Shown here: positions 50,490-58,599 of the stretch, piece after piece
How positions within the stretch are numbered: the first letter of the stretch is position 1
Layout of the letters: each line of letters begins with the position of its first letter
NCBI RefSeq assembly: GCF_039652435.2
Contig: NZ_CP190246.1
Location: 992,001-1,056,000, forward strand
Direction: 5' to 3'
Origin: Niabella insulamsoli
GTDB lineage: Bacteria; Bacteroidota; Bacteroidia; Chitinophagales; Chitinophagaceae
DNA: 64,000 bases
Notes under the pieces: generated by a model
Told to the model about the DNA's origin: nothing
What the model saw: only the letters and a program-made list of their open reading frames with translations
The model's database searches: none
Program-made: the position numbers and the translations under genes

Positions 50490-52547
50490 TCATTCAAACC
50501 AACTCCTTGGTAGAAGGGCTTTAAAGTTCGATTGAGGATCTTCAAATTCTCCCCGCCACTCCTCAACAAGATTTATGTGTTCAATCCCTTCCCACGTAGA
50601 ACTGGAGGCATGCTCTAGGATTATTATTTGGGTCTGAAATTCGGTTGCTTTCATAAATTCGCTGCATGCTTTAAATATCAGCTTTGTATTAGCTATGTCT
50701 TCTGAAATCTTTTCTTTCTTTTGGGGATCTTTTTCAGTGGACACATCAGGCAAATCCTTTGTGAGCTCGGGAAAGTAAACTTGACTTGGCTGATCTAAAA
50801 CCAAAAATGAAGGCACATAGTTTCGTTTGCCTGCACCGACAAGCTTAAGGAAGTATTGGTGGAGACCTAGGAATGTTGCCAGGTGAAAACACATGTGATT
50901 AGAACCACTTCCCAGTTTGTGAAGAAAATTGATGTTGTTCGTTTGGGTGTCTTCAATGCGAATTCCGATACTGATGTCAGGATCTAGTAGGACTTTCCTG
51001 TGTTGCTTATTTTCAATTGGCAATATTCTTATGTATTCTGAAATATCTGCAGTTACTTTCGACAAGCAGAGCGCCTTATCGAACTTTTCCTTCAATTTTT
51101 TTAGTTCATTCCTTTTAGCTGCTAGTTCCTGAGAAATCTTCTCTAGCTGGAGCGCCAAATCAGCGGACGGAGAAATCTTATCTAAATTACTGAGAACATG
51201 CTCTATCTTTCCAGTGAATTCGAATATTTCCTGATACCTCTTTAGTTGCTTCTCATCTTCATTCAGCAAAATTTTGATGTTTGCATCAAGTTTCAAAATT
51301 TCCGTTTCCTTATCTCGAACTTTTTTCTTGTATTCTCTTTTTTCGTTCTCGAAGCTGAATATTTCCAGCTTCGCTTTTTCTAATACTTTATTGTTTTGGT
51401 CGCGCTGATCTCTTAGTCGCAATAGTTGATTAATGGCTTTATCCGATACTGAATCACAAAAGGGACAAGTATTTGTGCCTTTTTGGTCCAAAAACCAATC
51501 TATAGGCTTCAATCGTTCGTCAATTTCATTTGCAACATTTTGCAGGTATTCCTCTTTTGAACGGTCAAACTGTTGGATTTTCTGAAGTTCAATTTTTAAA
51601 GTATCTAGCTCACGAATTAACGTCAGGCGCATCTTTTCAAGTTCTTCGAGCTTTTCGGAATATCTCAACGCAGAACCTTCGGTTAAAAAACGATCTGACC
51701 TAACACTTGATACTACTCTTGATAGAGTGTCTTTTATGGTATTGACACTGGAACTTTTGATGCTTACGTCTTCGTCAGTTAGATTAAGATTAACGGCTGT
51801 AGTATAATATTCATAGATATCCGATTGCCAATTTTCATATTTTGCCTTCAAGTCGGACAGCTTATTTTGTTTGTCCTTTTCATCTTTCTCTAAATCGTTA
51901 ATCTCTTGCTCCAGCGTTAGCATTTCGAAGGATTTATACCCCAATACTAAAGGAAATAAAATCTTCAAACGTCTGAGATGTTCAAAGGTGTCAGTCTTGT
52001 AGAAAATCGTGGTGGGATTTGCAATAATGTTTTGCGGCTGGAACAGAAACGCCATGGTATCTCTAAAGCTTGCCGGAGGTTCGTCATTACCTGCGTTATC
52101 TTTGCTAGCAAGAGATATATTTTCCAACCCCGCATTAACGGCCAAAAAGCTCTTTACATTTTCTCTGCTAGTTTTATATTGATTTGAATCTTCTATCCAT
52201 TCAGTCGTATTTAAGGCTGGATTTTCACCCTTTCCTTCTATTTCGTAAAAATACATTACGTCCGATGCCTTAGCGGCGTTACCTGGACTGTCTCTAGCTA
52301 TGAAAACGGACTTTTCACCTATCGTGGCAAATATTGCAAATTTGTCGACTTTTTGTCTGATGGGACCGATGGGAATATCGCATTCACTACTACCCAAGCA
52401 ATAGTCAATAATCGAAATTATAGCCGATTTTCCGCGTTTACTATACCCAGTTATGACGTTAACCTTGTCTTCTTTAAATTTTATGAACCGAACGGGATGG
52501 TCGTTGTTCTTGGGATACAGTATAATATTTTTAATTCTCAATTTCAT
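50490..52547 (-). CDS. ABC-3C system ATPase, DUF3732 SMC/Rad50-like
   Basis: 685 residues. Rad50-like layout: Walker A GYSKRGKS (34-41), a long coiled coil (about 215-490) with a zinc-hook-like CPFC near residue 360 at its middle, then the C-terminal half with LHKLGSGSNHMCFHLATFLGLHQYF (signature-like) and VPSFLVLDQPSQVYFP (Walker B-like). This matches DUF3732, the ATPase of ABC-three-component systems, predicted conflict systems where the ATPase controls an effector. The start codon overlaps the stop of the middle component. The hook suggests dimer tethering of DNA. Confidence 0.87.
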   Translation of the reverse strand: MKLRIKNIILYPKNNDHPVRFIKFKEDKVNVITGYSKRGKSAIISIIDYCLGSSECDIPIGPIRQKVDKFAIFATIGEKSVFIARDSPGNAAKASDVMYFYEIEGKGENPALNTTEWIEDSNQYKTSRENVKSFLAVNAGLENISLASKDNAGNDEPPASFRDTMAFLFQPQNIIANPTTIFYKTDTFEHLRRLKILFPLVLGYKSFEMLTLEQEINDLEKDEKDKQNKLSDLKAKYENWQSDIYEYYTTAVNLNLTDEDVSIKSSSVNTIKDTLSRVVSSVRSDRFLTEGSALRYSEKLEELEKMRLTLIRELDTLKIELQKIQQFDRSKEEYLQNVANEIDERLKPIDWFLDQKGTNTCPFCDSVSDKAINQLLRLRDQRDQNNKVLEKAKLEIFSFENEKREYKKKVRDKETEILKLDANIKILLNEDEKQLKRYQEIFEFTGKIEHVLSNLDKISPSADLALQLEKISQELAAKRNELKKLKEKFDKALCLSKVTADISEYIRILPIENKQHRKVLLDPDISIGIRIEDTQTNNINFLHKLGSGSNHMCFHLATFLGLHQYFLKLVGAGKRNYVPSFLVLDQPSQVYFPELTKDLPDVSTEKDPQKKEKISEDIANTKLIFKACSEFMKATEFQTQIIILEHASSSTWEGIEHINLVEEWRGEFEDPQSNFKALLPRSWFE

Positions 52548-53077
52548 TAAAATACAATGTTTAACTCTTGTTGTATGTTTTTTTCATTACGCTTAGCAAA
52601 TATGTTCCCGACTTTATAACTACAAGTTTGAATCTTTTTGACGCTATTAGCCGGGCTGTTAGATGAAAGCGGGAGGATGAGTTTATTACTTGAAAATGGC
52701 CTCAAAAGAGTGATCGTGGCATTCTCTTTCTGGTATCCTAGAATTCGCTTGCTAAAAGCTACATTCATAGCGTCAAATGTTTGTCCAGCCATCTTGGCTG
52801 CGCGTTCTTGAAGGCCCAGTCTTATTGTTGGCTCTTTGTGCAATGCGGTATAAACTTCGTTAGAACTTAAAAAAATAGCAAGAGAGGAGTAATTATATAC
52901 TATCGGAAGCACAAAAAACATGTACTCTAATTTTGGAAAGTCAAGTTTGTGTTCTTTTCTTTTTGCAACATTATGATAGCCGAGAGTAAAGCTATGTAAA
53001 GCTATTACCCCGAGGGCGTCGTTTTGGAGTAATTCGAATAAATTCGTGTCTCCGACCAGGTGTGCTGAGCTTTTCAT
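52547..53077 (-). CDS. ABC-3C system middle component
   Basis: 176 residues, mostly helical. Begins with a segment on LGVIALHSFTLGYHN and PKLEYMFFVLPIVYNYSSLAIFL, the pattern I associate with the small middle components of ABC-three-component systems (KLE-FFVLP signature). It overlaps the upstream effector gene by 4 bp and the downstream ATPase gene by 1 bp, so translation of the three is coupled. It is thought to bridge ATPase and effector; no catalytic motif is visible. Confidence 0.8.
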   Translation of the reverse strand: MKSSAHLVGDTNLFELLQNDALGVIALHSFTLGYHNVAKRKEHKLDFPKLEYMFFVLPIVYNYSSLAIFLSSNEVYTALHKEPTIRLGLQERAAKMAGQTFDAMNVAFSKRILGYQKENATITLLRPFSSNKLILPLSSNSPANSVKKIQTCSYKVGNIFAKRNEKNIQQELNIVF

Positions 53078-54303
53078 TTTCTAGCGTATTTAGATTCCCA
53101 CTCTGGATGCCAACCAATTTTAGGGAGATTCGACAGATTGAGGAATGTGCCGTTGTGAATATACTTGTTGTCGGAAGTAAAATCTATTCCATCCTGAAAT
53201 TTGATCTCGACAGTTTCCATTATAAAATCAAAAATTGTGATTGCAAGTTGATTTTTTTCGTTCTCAGAATAGTCTTCTAAATCCTTTGTAACATGGGCGT
53301 CAAAACATATTTGCCACTTCTCAAAACAGCGTTCTGCGAATTCGTCGAAATCTTCCTTCGTTAAATTTCCTTGCGTAATTATATAACTCATTTCTATTCC
53401 ATGGCAGAAATAGTCTGATATCGCGCGGTCTATTTTTCGTTGGACGGCCTCTTTATTTCTTTTAATGTCTTCAATTTGTTTTATGAATAATTCTTTTCTT
53501 AAACTATCAACATCTGTACTGTCAAGCGATCCCAGTTTCTTTTTTGCTCTGAATAATGCGTTAATGATTGACGGATTTTTGAAGCAAAGTGACAGTCTGG
53601 TTTCAAACTCTTGCTTTGTGAATACAGCATGTTCCGAATTAAGCCACTTAGCTTTGGAAGATTTTATTATCCATCCATACATCGTCTCAAAGGTTTGTGA
53701 GCGAGCTTCATCACTATAAGCTTTATTGGCCATATGAATAGAGACAAAAAATTTCTGTTGAGGTGTAATGTTATCCTCAATGGAGAGGTTATTTTTTACA
53801 ATCTCAAATTCTAGGAGATTGTCGAGTGCAAACTGAATTAGTTCTATATTCTTTTTGATTGATGGACCCTTCTCGCCCTTTTCAATAACAGATTTCAGTT
53901 TTTCCTTTTGCAGAGTTAAAAGGTCGTTAATCTCGGCTTTTACAGTGTCAAAATCCAGGATCGTTATTTTTCGCAGTAGGGCGTCTTTGTCTATTCGCTT
54001 GTTTGTCGCACAAACAAATTTGGTAGCTCTTGTAAATGTACCGTCTTTGAGTTTCTGTATCCAAATTTGCAATGTCCTCCACAAAGCCACACTAGTGTCT
54101 TCGAAAGTTGTGCCATTGGGAGAGATACTGTGCTTTGCTTGCAAGCTTAATATTACAAGGCCGCTTCCGTCTTGAATGGCGACATCATCAAATACCTCTA
54201 CAGACACCGCCTCGCTAGAATTTTCTAAGCTAGCTAATAAAGACAGCGCCTTTTCAAATTGAAATAGGTAACCCGCCATGGGGCCTGGAGCTAAGTCAGC
54301 CAT
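53074..54303 (-). CDS. ABC-3C system effector with restriction-endonuclease-like N-terminal domain
   Basis: 409 residues. The N-terminal 130 residues have a nuclease-fold pattern: helix GPMAGYLFQFEKALSLLAS, then Glu36, Asp39/Asp40 and QAK (55-57), the E...D...QxK arrangement of DUF4297/Cap4-like dsDNA endonucleases. The remaining helical region, ending LSNLPKIGWHPEWESKY, resembles the C-terminal domains that link effectors to ABC-3C partners. It is the first gene of the minus-strand defence block, 230 bp from the divergent HTH gene. Nuclease activity is predicted from motif spacing only. Confidence 0.78.
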   Translation of the reverse strand: MADLAPGPMAGYLFQFEKALSLLASLENSSEAVSVEVFDDVAIQDGSGLVILSLQAKHSISPNGTTFEDTSVALWRTLQIWIQKLKDGTFTRATKFVCATNKRIDKDALLRKITILDFDTVKAEINDLLTLQKEKLKSVIEKGEKGPSIKKNIELIQFALDNLLEFEIVKNNLSIEDNITPQQKFFVSIHMANKAYSDEARSQTFETMYGWIIKSSKAKWLNSEHAVFTKQEFETRLSLCFKNPSIINALFRAKKKLGSLDSTDVDSLRKELFIKQIEDIKRNKEAVQRKIDRAISDYFCHGIEMSYIITQGNLTKEDFDEFAERCFEKWQICFDAHVTKDLEDYSENEKNQLAITIFDFIMETVEIKFQDGIDFTSDNKYIHNGTFLNLSNLPKIGWHPEWESKYARK

Positions 54304-54328
54304 ATGGATGCAACATTGATACTAGTAA

Positions 54329-54336
54329 CAAATGTA
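54329..54336 (-). promoter_or_regulatory. Candidate -7 element for the defence block
   Basis: On the minus strand TACATTTG, 26 bp before the effector start codon. Matches TAnnTTTG, but no TTG lies at standard spacing. Confidence 0.4.
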
Positions 54337-54462
54337 ATATTATTGTTTTTATAGGCGAAATAGTTGTTTAAACCTCAGTTATTTACAATTTGCAAGTGAG
54401 CCTGTAGTATGGTTTCAAAAGGTTCATTCTTGACGTCAAAGCGCTGGCCAAGAAATTAATCC

Positions 54463-54499
54463 ACGAATACCACCAGTGCCTAGGTTGAGTGTTTTCGGC
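54463..54499. repeat. Imperfect direct repeat, left copy
   Basis: 37 bp nearly identical to 62030-62066 (five mismatches). The shared core is ACCACCAGTGCC(T/C)AGGTTGAGT. The two copies bracket the rep/mob module. Confidence 0.7.
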
Positions 54500-54534
54500 A
54501 TCAAACGCGATGAATTTAGCCGAAAATAATCGGC
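54492..54534 (+). promoter_or_regulatory. Operator-like inverted repeats before the HTH gene
   Basis: TTTTCGGC (54492-54499) is the reverse complement of GCCGAAAA (54519-54526). A second pair, GCCGA/TCGGC, spans 54519-54534 and touches the start codon. Three half-sites directly before a small HTH gene suggest autoregulation. Confidence 0.4.
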
Positions 54535-54861
54535 ATGTCTTCACCTTACTATCATTTGCCCGACGACAACAATCAACATCTTTCTTCGCGGCTTATTACC
54601 CTGGGCGATCTCTTCGATTTCCGCAAACAGCTTTTCTCCGAAATCCGACAGCTCATCAAGGAGCTGCATGGACAGCCAGTCAAAAAGTGGCTGAAGAGTC
54701 ATGAGGTCCGCAAGCTGCTCGGTATTTCTCCCAGCACTTTACAGATCCTGCGCCGCAAAAAAGCGCTCGGCTTTACCAAGATCGGCGGCGTGCTGTATTA
54801 CGACGCCGACGAGATCAATCGCATGCTGCAGGCAGCAAGTCAATTACCCACTCAATCATAA
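54535..54861 (+). CDS. Helix-turn-helix DNA-binding protein (excisionase-like)
   Basis: 108 residues. N-terminal helix (DLFDFRKQLFSEIRQLIKEL), then a MerR/excisionase-type HTH: WLKSHEVRKLLGISPSTLQILRRKKALGFTKIGGVLYYDADEINRML. This gene class begins the replication/excision module in many Bacteroidota integrative elements. It may control excision or copy formation, and probably its own operon, given the inverted repeats at its start. It is followed 5 bp later by the next gene. Divergent from the defence block. Confidence 0.82.
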   Translation: MSSPYYHLPDDNNQHLSSRLITLGDLFDFRKQLFSEIRQLIKELHGQPVKKWLKSHEVRKLLGISPSTLQILRRKKALGFTKIGGVLYYDADEINRMLQAASQLPTQS

Positions 54862-54866
54862 CCGAT

Positions 54867-55157
54867 ATGGATAAGAGCAGAAAGTCTCCCGGGAAGGCGG
54901 GTTGTATGATCCCCAGTCTAAAAGAGGTCGTTATTTACTTTGACCAGAAGGGTCTTGCGGCAAAGGCCGCAGAGGCCTTCTTCAAAGCGCAGCGGCAACG
55001 CAAATGGAAAACCGAAAAGGGGCTTCCCATCCGGAGTTGGAAGACAGTAGCCAATAATTGGATATGGATGCACCAGGTAGCAGCGCGCCCGCAAACAATA
55101 GAAGTAAAGCTGAAGCTCCAGCTTCCGGCAGTGTACCAAATGCGCAGCAATGGGTAA
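54867..55157 (+). CDS. Small basic protein of the element's replication module
   Basis: 96 residues, basic. The pattern VVIYFDQKGLAAKAAEAFFKAQRQRKWKTEKGLPIRSWKTVANNWI resembles the small helical domain (FF..Y..N-GW-.G....-WK.A..NW) found at the ends of Bacteroidota replication initiator or helicase-loader proteins, here as a free-standing protein. It overlaps the next gene by 8 bp, so they are co-translated. No function is established. Confidence 0.65.
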   Translation: MDKSRKSPGKAGCMIPSLKEVVIYFDQKGLAAKAAEAFFKAQRQRKWKTEKGLPIRSWKTVANNWIWMHQVAARPQTIEVKLKLQLPAVYQMRSNG

Positions 55158-56136
55158 TATAAAAAAGATCACGGACGATGTGTCCTTTTATTTCAAGCCA
55201 ACGCTGAAGTCATTTGGCAAGCTAGCGGAAGAAGCGAAGCGCCTGGAAGACGTGAAGCTGCTATTCGGTCACTATATCCCGGAGGGAACGCTGATTCATT
55301 TTCCCTCCCCCAGAGGTGTCGGTAAAAGTTATTTCTGTATGCAGCTCTGCATGGCGGTTGCGGCCGGGGTGCCGGATTTCCTCGGAGAGCCGGTTACCAT
55401 GCACGGCAATACGCTTTATATCAACAATGAACTATCGGAAAAGACCTTGCGCAGAAGGCTGCTGCAACTGCATGCCCATTGCCCCTTTCCGGTGGATCAA
55501 CAATATAAAGCGCGTGCATTCACGACCAAAAATAGTTTGACGGAAGACCTGCCAACTGTCCTTCAGATTGTGGAACGCTTTAGTCCCGTACTGATCATTA
55601 TCGACAATCTTAGAATGGCCTTTACGGATACGGACACGAATAATAACAGGGAGATCACTAAGATGATGTTTACGCTGCTGGCCTTATGCGAGAGTTCCAA
55701 GACTGCAGTTGTTATCACTGATCATTTTAAAAAACATACCTCGTCCCTTTTAAGCGATAGCGATCTGCAAACCGGCAGCGGTGTTAAAACGGACCTATCC
55801 GATGGTGATTTCTTTCTCCGTAAAAGCGGGCAGGATAAATACCTGCGCCTGCTGAGGCGCGGTAAGTCCCGGCACTTTGAAGAAGCGGACGATGCCAAGC
55901 TACTGCGCTTTAATCCTGCTACTATGTGGTTCGACCTGGTAGAGGAGCATGTAAACGAAGCCGAGCATATTGGGCTTAAGACCCTCCGGCAAAAAGAAGA
56001 GCAACAGGACATAGCGAGGCTCCTGCAAGAGCAGGGCAAGACATTCCGGGAGATTGCGGTGATCCTCGGCAAAAGCAAATCGACCGTTCACCGGTGGCTG
56101 GACGCAGATAAAAGCAGTGATGAAAACAAGCAATAA
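55150..56136 (+). CDS. RepA-like AAA/RecA-fold ATPase
   Basis: 328 residues. Walker A PSPRGVGKS (residues 52-60), NTLYINNELSEKTLRRRL, Walker B VLIIIDNLRMAF, and a sensor segment TAVVITDHFKKH, as in hexameric RepA/DnaB-like helicases (AAA_25). The C-terminus carries a helix-turn-helix (LLQEQGKTFREIAVILGKSKSTVHRWLD), plausibly for origin binding. It likely serves replication of the excised circular form. It overlaps the preceding small gene by 8 bp. Confidence 0.85.
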   Translation: MGNIKKITDDVSFYFKPTLKSFGKLAEEAKRLEDVKLLFGHYIPEGTLIHFPSPRGVGKSYFCMQLCMAVAAGVPDFLGEPVTMHGNTLYINNELSEKTLRRRLLQLHAHCPFPVDQQYKARAFTTKNSLTEDLPTVLQIVERFSPVLIIIDNLRMAFTDTDTNNNREITKMMFTLLALCESSKTAVVITDHFKKHTSSLLSDSDLQTGSGVKTDLSDGDFFLRKSGQDKYLRLLRRGKSRHFEEADDAKLLRFNPATMWFDLVEEHVNEAEHIGLKTLRQKEEQQDIARLLQEQGKTFREIAVILGKSKSTVHRWLDADKSSDENKQ

Positions 56137-56315
56137 GGCCCACACAGCCTTTGTCCCATAATGCTACAATACGCGGAAACGGGACAAGAATTCTGCACAA
56201 GATATTAATAGTCAACAACACGCTTTAAAAAAACGGGACAAAATACTATGGAAAATGGCACAATATGGGACAAAAACGGGACAAACTTTTTTTCAAACAC
56301 TTTAAATCAAAAAAG

Positions 56316-57098
56316 ATGAAAACACTAAAATTATTGCTGCTTATGGCAGTGTCTGTGGGAATAGTAAGCTGTTCCAAAAAGGAAAAGATAAGTGATGCTG
56401 CCGCTCAACCTCAGCCATTCGGGCATGTGATCGCTGAAGAAAACGCATCGCCGGATAATCCTTTGAATCCTTATGACTTTGTAGGCAGGGAGCATAACCG
56501 GCTGCTGGCAATGGTGAAACAGTACATCGAGAGCGGTGGTGACAATTCCATAAGAGGACGTAACCTGTTTTTGATGAACCACACCAGCACCCATACCAAT
56601 GTTGAAGAGCTGGACAAGGCCGTTTATCATGTAATTAATGATACCGCCAGTCGATACCGGGCTAACCTGTCAAGACTTCCTATAAGCCGCGACGCCAAAA
56701 ATACTATAGTTGGTATCTATCAGCAGGTTAAAACGGTAAAAGATAATGGGGAGTTTTCCGTCGTCCAATCACGTCTTGTCAGGATGGAAGACGACCTTCT
56801 TAAAAGCTCCGGGTTCTCTGAAAATGAAAAACAATTGCTGTTGTCTGCTGCCTCCGTCGCCCGGCATTCTACTTATTACTGGTTGAATGATGACGAGCTG
56901 AATACTTCGGTAGACGGCCGCACAGCAGCCCGCGGTTTTTTCTGGAAGTTAATAAGGGCTGTTGGTGCTGCTACGACAGATATCTCTTCCCTGGTAGAAA
57001 CAATGGTCACGGACAATGATCTGCCGACGGCTATTACTGAGGCCGCAGCCACCAGCAGTTGGGCCTATGACGCCTTCGACTATATGCCGGACTTCTGA
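56316..57098 (+). CDS. Lipoprotein of unknown function in the mobile element
   Basis: 260 residues from the ATG at 56316, which starts a lipoprotein signal (MKTLKLLLLMAVSVGIVSC, cysteine 19). The longer frame from 56265 places charged residues before it. The mature part is helical. No known domain is recognised. A motif SVARHSTYYWLN is echoed by SVAGSSAYRWLN in the next gene, so the two are probably distant paralogues. The segment GAATTDISSLVETMVTDNDLPTAITEAAATSS is small-residue-rich and could contact a membrane. Function unknown. Confidence 0.7.
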   Translation: MKTLKLLLLMAVSVGIVSCSKKEKISDAAAQPQPFGHVIAEENASPDNPLNPYDFVGREHNRLLAMVKQYIESGGDNSIRGRNLFLMNHTSTHTNVEELDKAVYHVINDTASRYRANLSRLPISRDAKNTIVGIYQQVKTVKDNGEFSVVQSRLVRMEDDLLKSSGFSENEKQLLLSAASVARHSTYYWLNDDELNTSVDGRTAARGFFWKLIRAVGAATTDISSLVETMVTDNDLPTAITEAAATSSWAYDAFDYMPDF

Positions 57099-57168
57099 TA
57101 ATGATCGTCCCTTTTGTCCCGTTTCCTTTTTCACTGTAAATATTTTATCACCATAAAAACAAATCAAC

Positions 57169-57927
57169 ATGAAAGCAAAAATGCTCCTGGCAGTGTCCGC
57201 ACTGGCGATCCTTAGCTGTCAGAAAAAACAAACCACCTCTGTTCAGGCAGAACAAAATTTATCGGTAAGTATAGCCGAAAGTACCAGGCCAGTTACCAAA
57301 AATTATTATGACAGTACCGGTATTTATCACAACATGATGCTGGATTCTGCGCTGGTATATGCGCTTAACAACCGTACCCGTAACGGTATGCAGGCCTACA
57401 GTATCATGATGAAGGTTTATCAAAAATACCATCCGGTTGACGAAGCGCTGATTCAAAAAGCAGCACCCGCTTTACTAAAAAGCGTTAGCGAAATGCGTAG
57501 CAACCCATTAGAAAACCGGGACCCCAAAACACCGGAATATCCATTTTTTGCGCAATTGTTCCAACTGATCAGCCAGGCCGGTCGCCTCGGTTACGACCGG
57601 TTTAAGGCAGACCTTGAGTTGTTAAAGCAGCAGGCAGCCGCCAGCGAGACGCTTACGGCAAGTGCAAAAGAAAGGGTGTTGGGAACTCTTTCGGTAGCCG
57701 GCAGTTCTGCATACCGTTGGCTTAATCTGCAAACGATCAATATGCATCTGGAATTTTATATTCCTTTTTCACCCGCGCAATTTACAGGAGGCGGCATTAA
57801 AGCCATATCTGCTGATACCCGCGCTTACCTGGAAGCCAGAGAGAAGGGACATTCGGAGCATACCGCCAGGGTACTTTCCGCTATAGCCAGTTTCAAGGAA
57901 TTTTTAGACAACCTGTGGCCCTTTTAA
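57169..57927 (+). CDS. Second lipoprotein of unknown function
   Basis: 252 residues. Lipoprotein signal peptide (MKAKMLLAVSALAILSC, cysteine 17), a mainly helical mature part, and the shared SVAGSSAYRWLN motif. It follows the first lipoprotein gene by 70 bp. Lipoproteins are not core parts of replication or mobilization, so this pair is cargo. Surface exclusion, adhesion or an effector/immunity role are possible, but nothing in the sequence decides. Its end lies about 70 bp before the candidate oriT. Confidence 0.7.
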   Translation: MKAKMLLAVSALAILSCQKKQTTSVQAEQNLSVSIAESTRPVTKNYYDSTGIYHNMMLDSALVYALNNRTRNGMQAYSIMMKVYQKYHPVDEALIQKAAPALLKSVSEMRSNPLENRDPKTPEYPFFAQLFQLISQAGRLGYDRFKADLELLKQQAAASETLTASAKERVLGTLSVAGSSAYRWLNLQTINMHLEFYIPFSPAQFTGGGIKAISADTRAYLEAREKGHSEHTARVLSAIASFKEFLDNLWPF

Positions 57928-58000
57928 GTTTTGTTTAGTTATGGCTTTTGGTAATGCCTTTGGGCCTTGACATGCGAAGTAAATCTATTTTTTAAACCCA

Positions 58001-58180
58001 CTGACAGAATAACCGGCTTCATAGCTCATAGGAGTGGCGCGGGCAGGGCCTGGCGGGGCCGTTTACCTTTCTCATGAAAGGAGCAAGATGTACGTTTGTG
58101 GCACAAACGGATCTTGACCCTTACTCCGAAGTCGCAAAAAGGGTTATCGAATAACACTCGGAACTCGGTTATTCTGTCAG
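58001..58180. other. Candidate origin of transfer (oriT)
   Basis: Directly upstream of mobC. A perfect 15-bp inverted repeat (58001-58015 with 58166-58180) encloses a compound hairpin: CAAGAT (58084-58089)/ATCTTG around CGTTTGTG-G-CACAAACG (58093-58109), and a smaller TTAT-CG-ATAA hairpin near 58144. It is GC-rich between 58032 and 58065. The position and the set of repeats suit a relaxase nick region; the nick site is not identified. Confidence 0.55.
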
Positions 58181-58197
58181 TTACATTATTTGGAAGA

Positions 58198-58599
58198 ATG
58201 AAAAAGCGTAACGCCCTACCCCCGGGTAGCAGCCAGCGAACCGAATGGTTAACGGTCAGGCTTACCGAAAATGAGTATCAAAAAATTGCAGCCAGGCAAC
58301 AGAAAACGCTTAACCGCTCCTTAAGCGATTATGCAAGAACAGTACTATTGGGCGAGGTTGTCAGGCAGGTGGTGGTGGACCCGACAAGAGACAAGACTAT
58401 CGAGGAGCTGGCAGAAAACCGCAGGCAACTGGTGATCATAGCCAACAATTTTAACCAAGTAGTCAAACGCATTCATAAGCTTTCTGAAGTCCCCAACAAA
58501 GCATTCTGGTTGAAAACCTGCACGGAACTTCAAAAAAATCTGATGTTAAAAATTGATGGTGTTCAGGAAGTGATTGACAAAATTTATGCAAGATGGTAG
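58198..58599 (+). CDS. mobC: Mobilization accessory protein MobC
   Basis: 133 residues from the ATG at 58198; the longer frame from 58096 would run through the candidate oriT. Ribbon-helix-helix-like N-terminus (RTEWLTVRLTENEYQKIAARQQKTLNRSLSDYARTVLLG) followed by a helical part with NNFNQVVKRIHK, as in relaxosome MobC proteins. It binds oriT and helps the relaxase. It overlaps the relaxase gene by 7 bp. Confidence 0.85.
   Translation: MKKRNALPPGSSQRTEWLTVRLTENEYQKIAARQQKTLNRSLSDYARTVLLGEVVRQVVVDPTRDKTIEELAENRRQLVIIANNFNQVVKRIHKLSEVPNKAFWLKTCTELQKNLMLKIDGVQEVIDKIYARW

Noticed and set aside
44172..54303. CRISPR array or cas genes in the defence block
   Set aside because: No regularly spaced repeats and no Cas-like proteins were seen.
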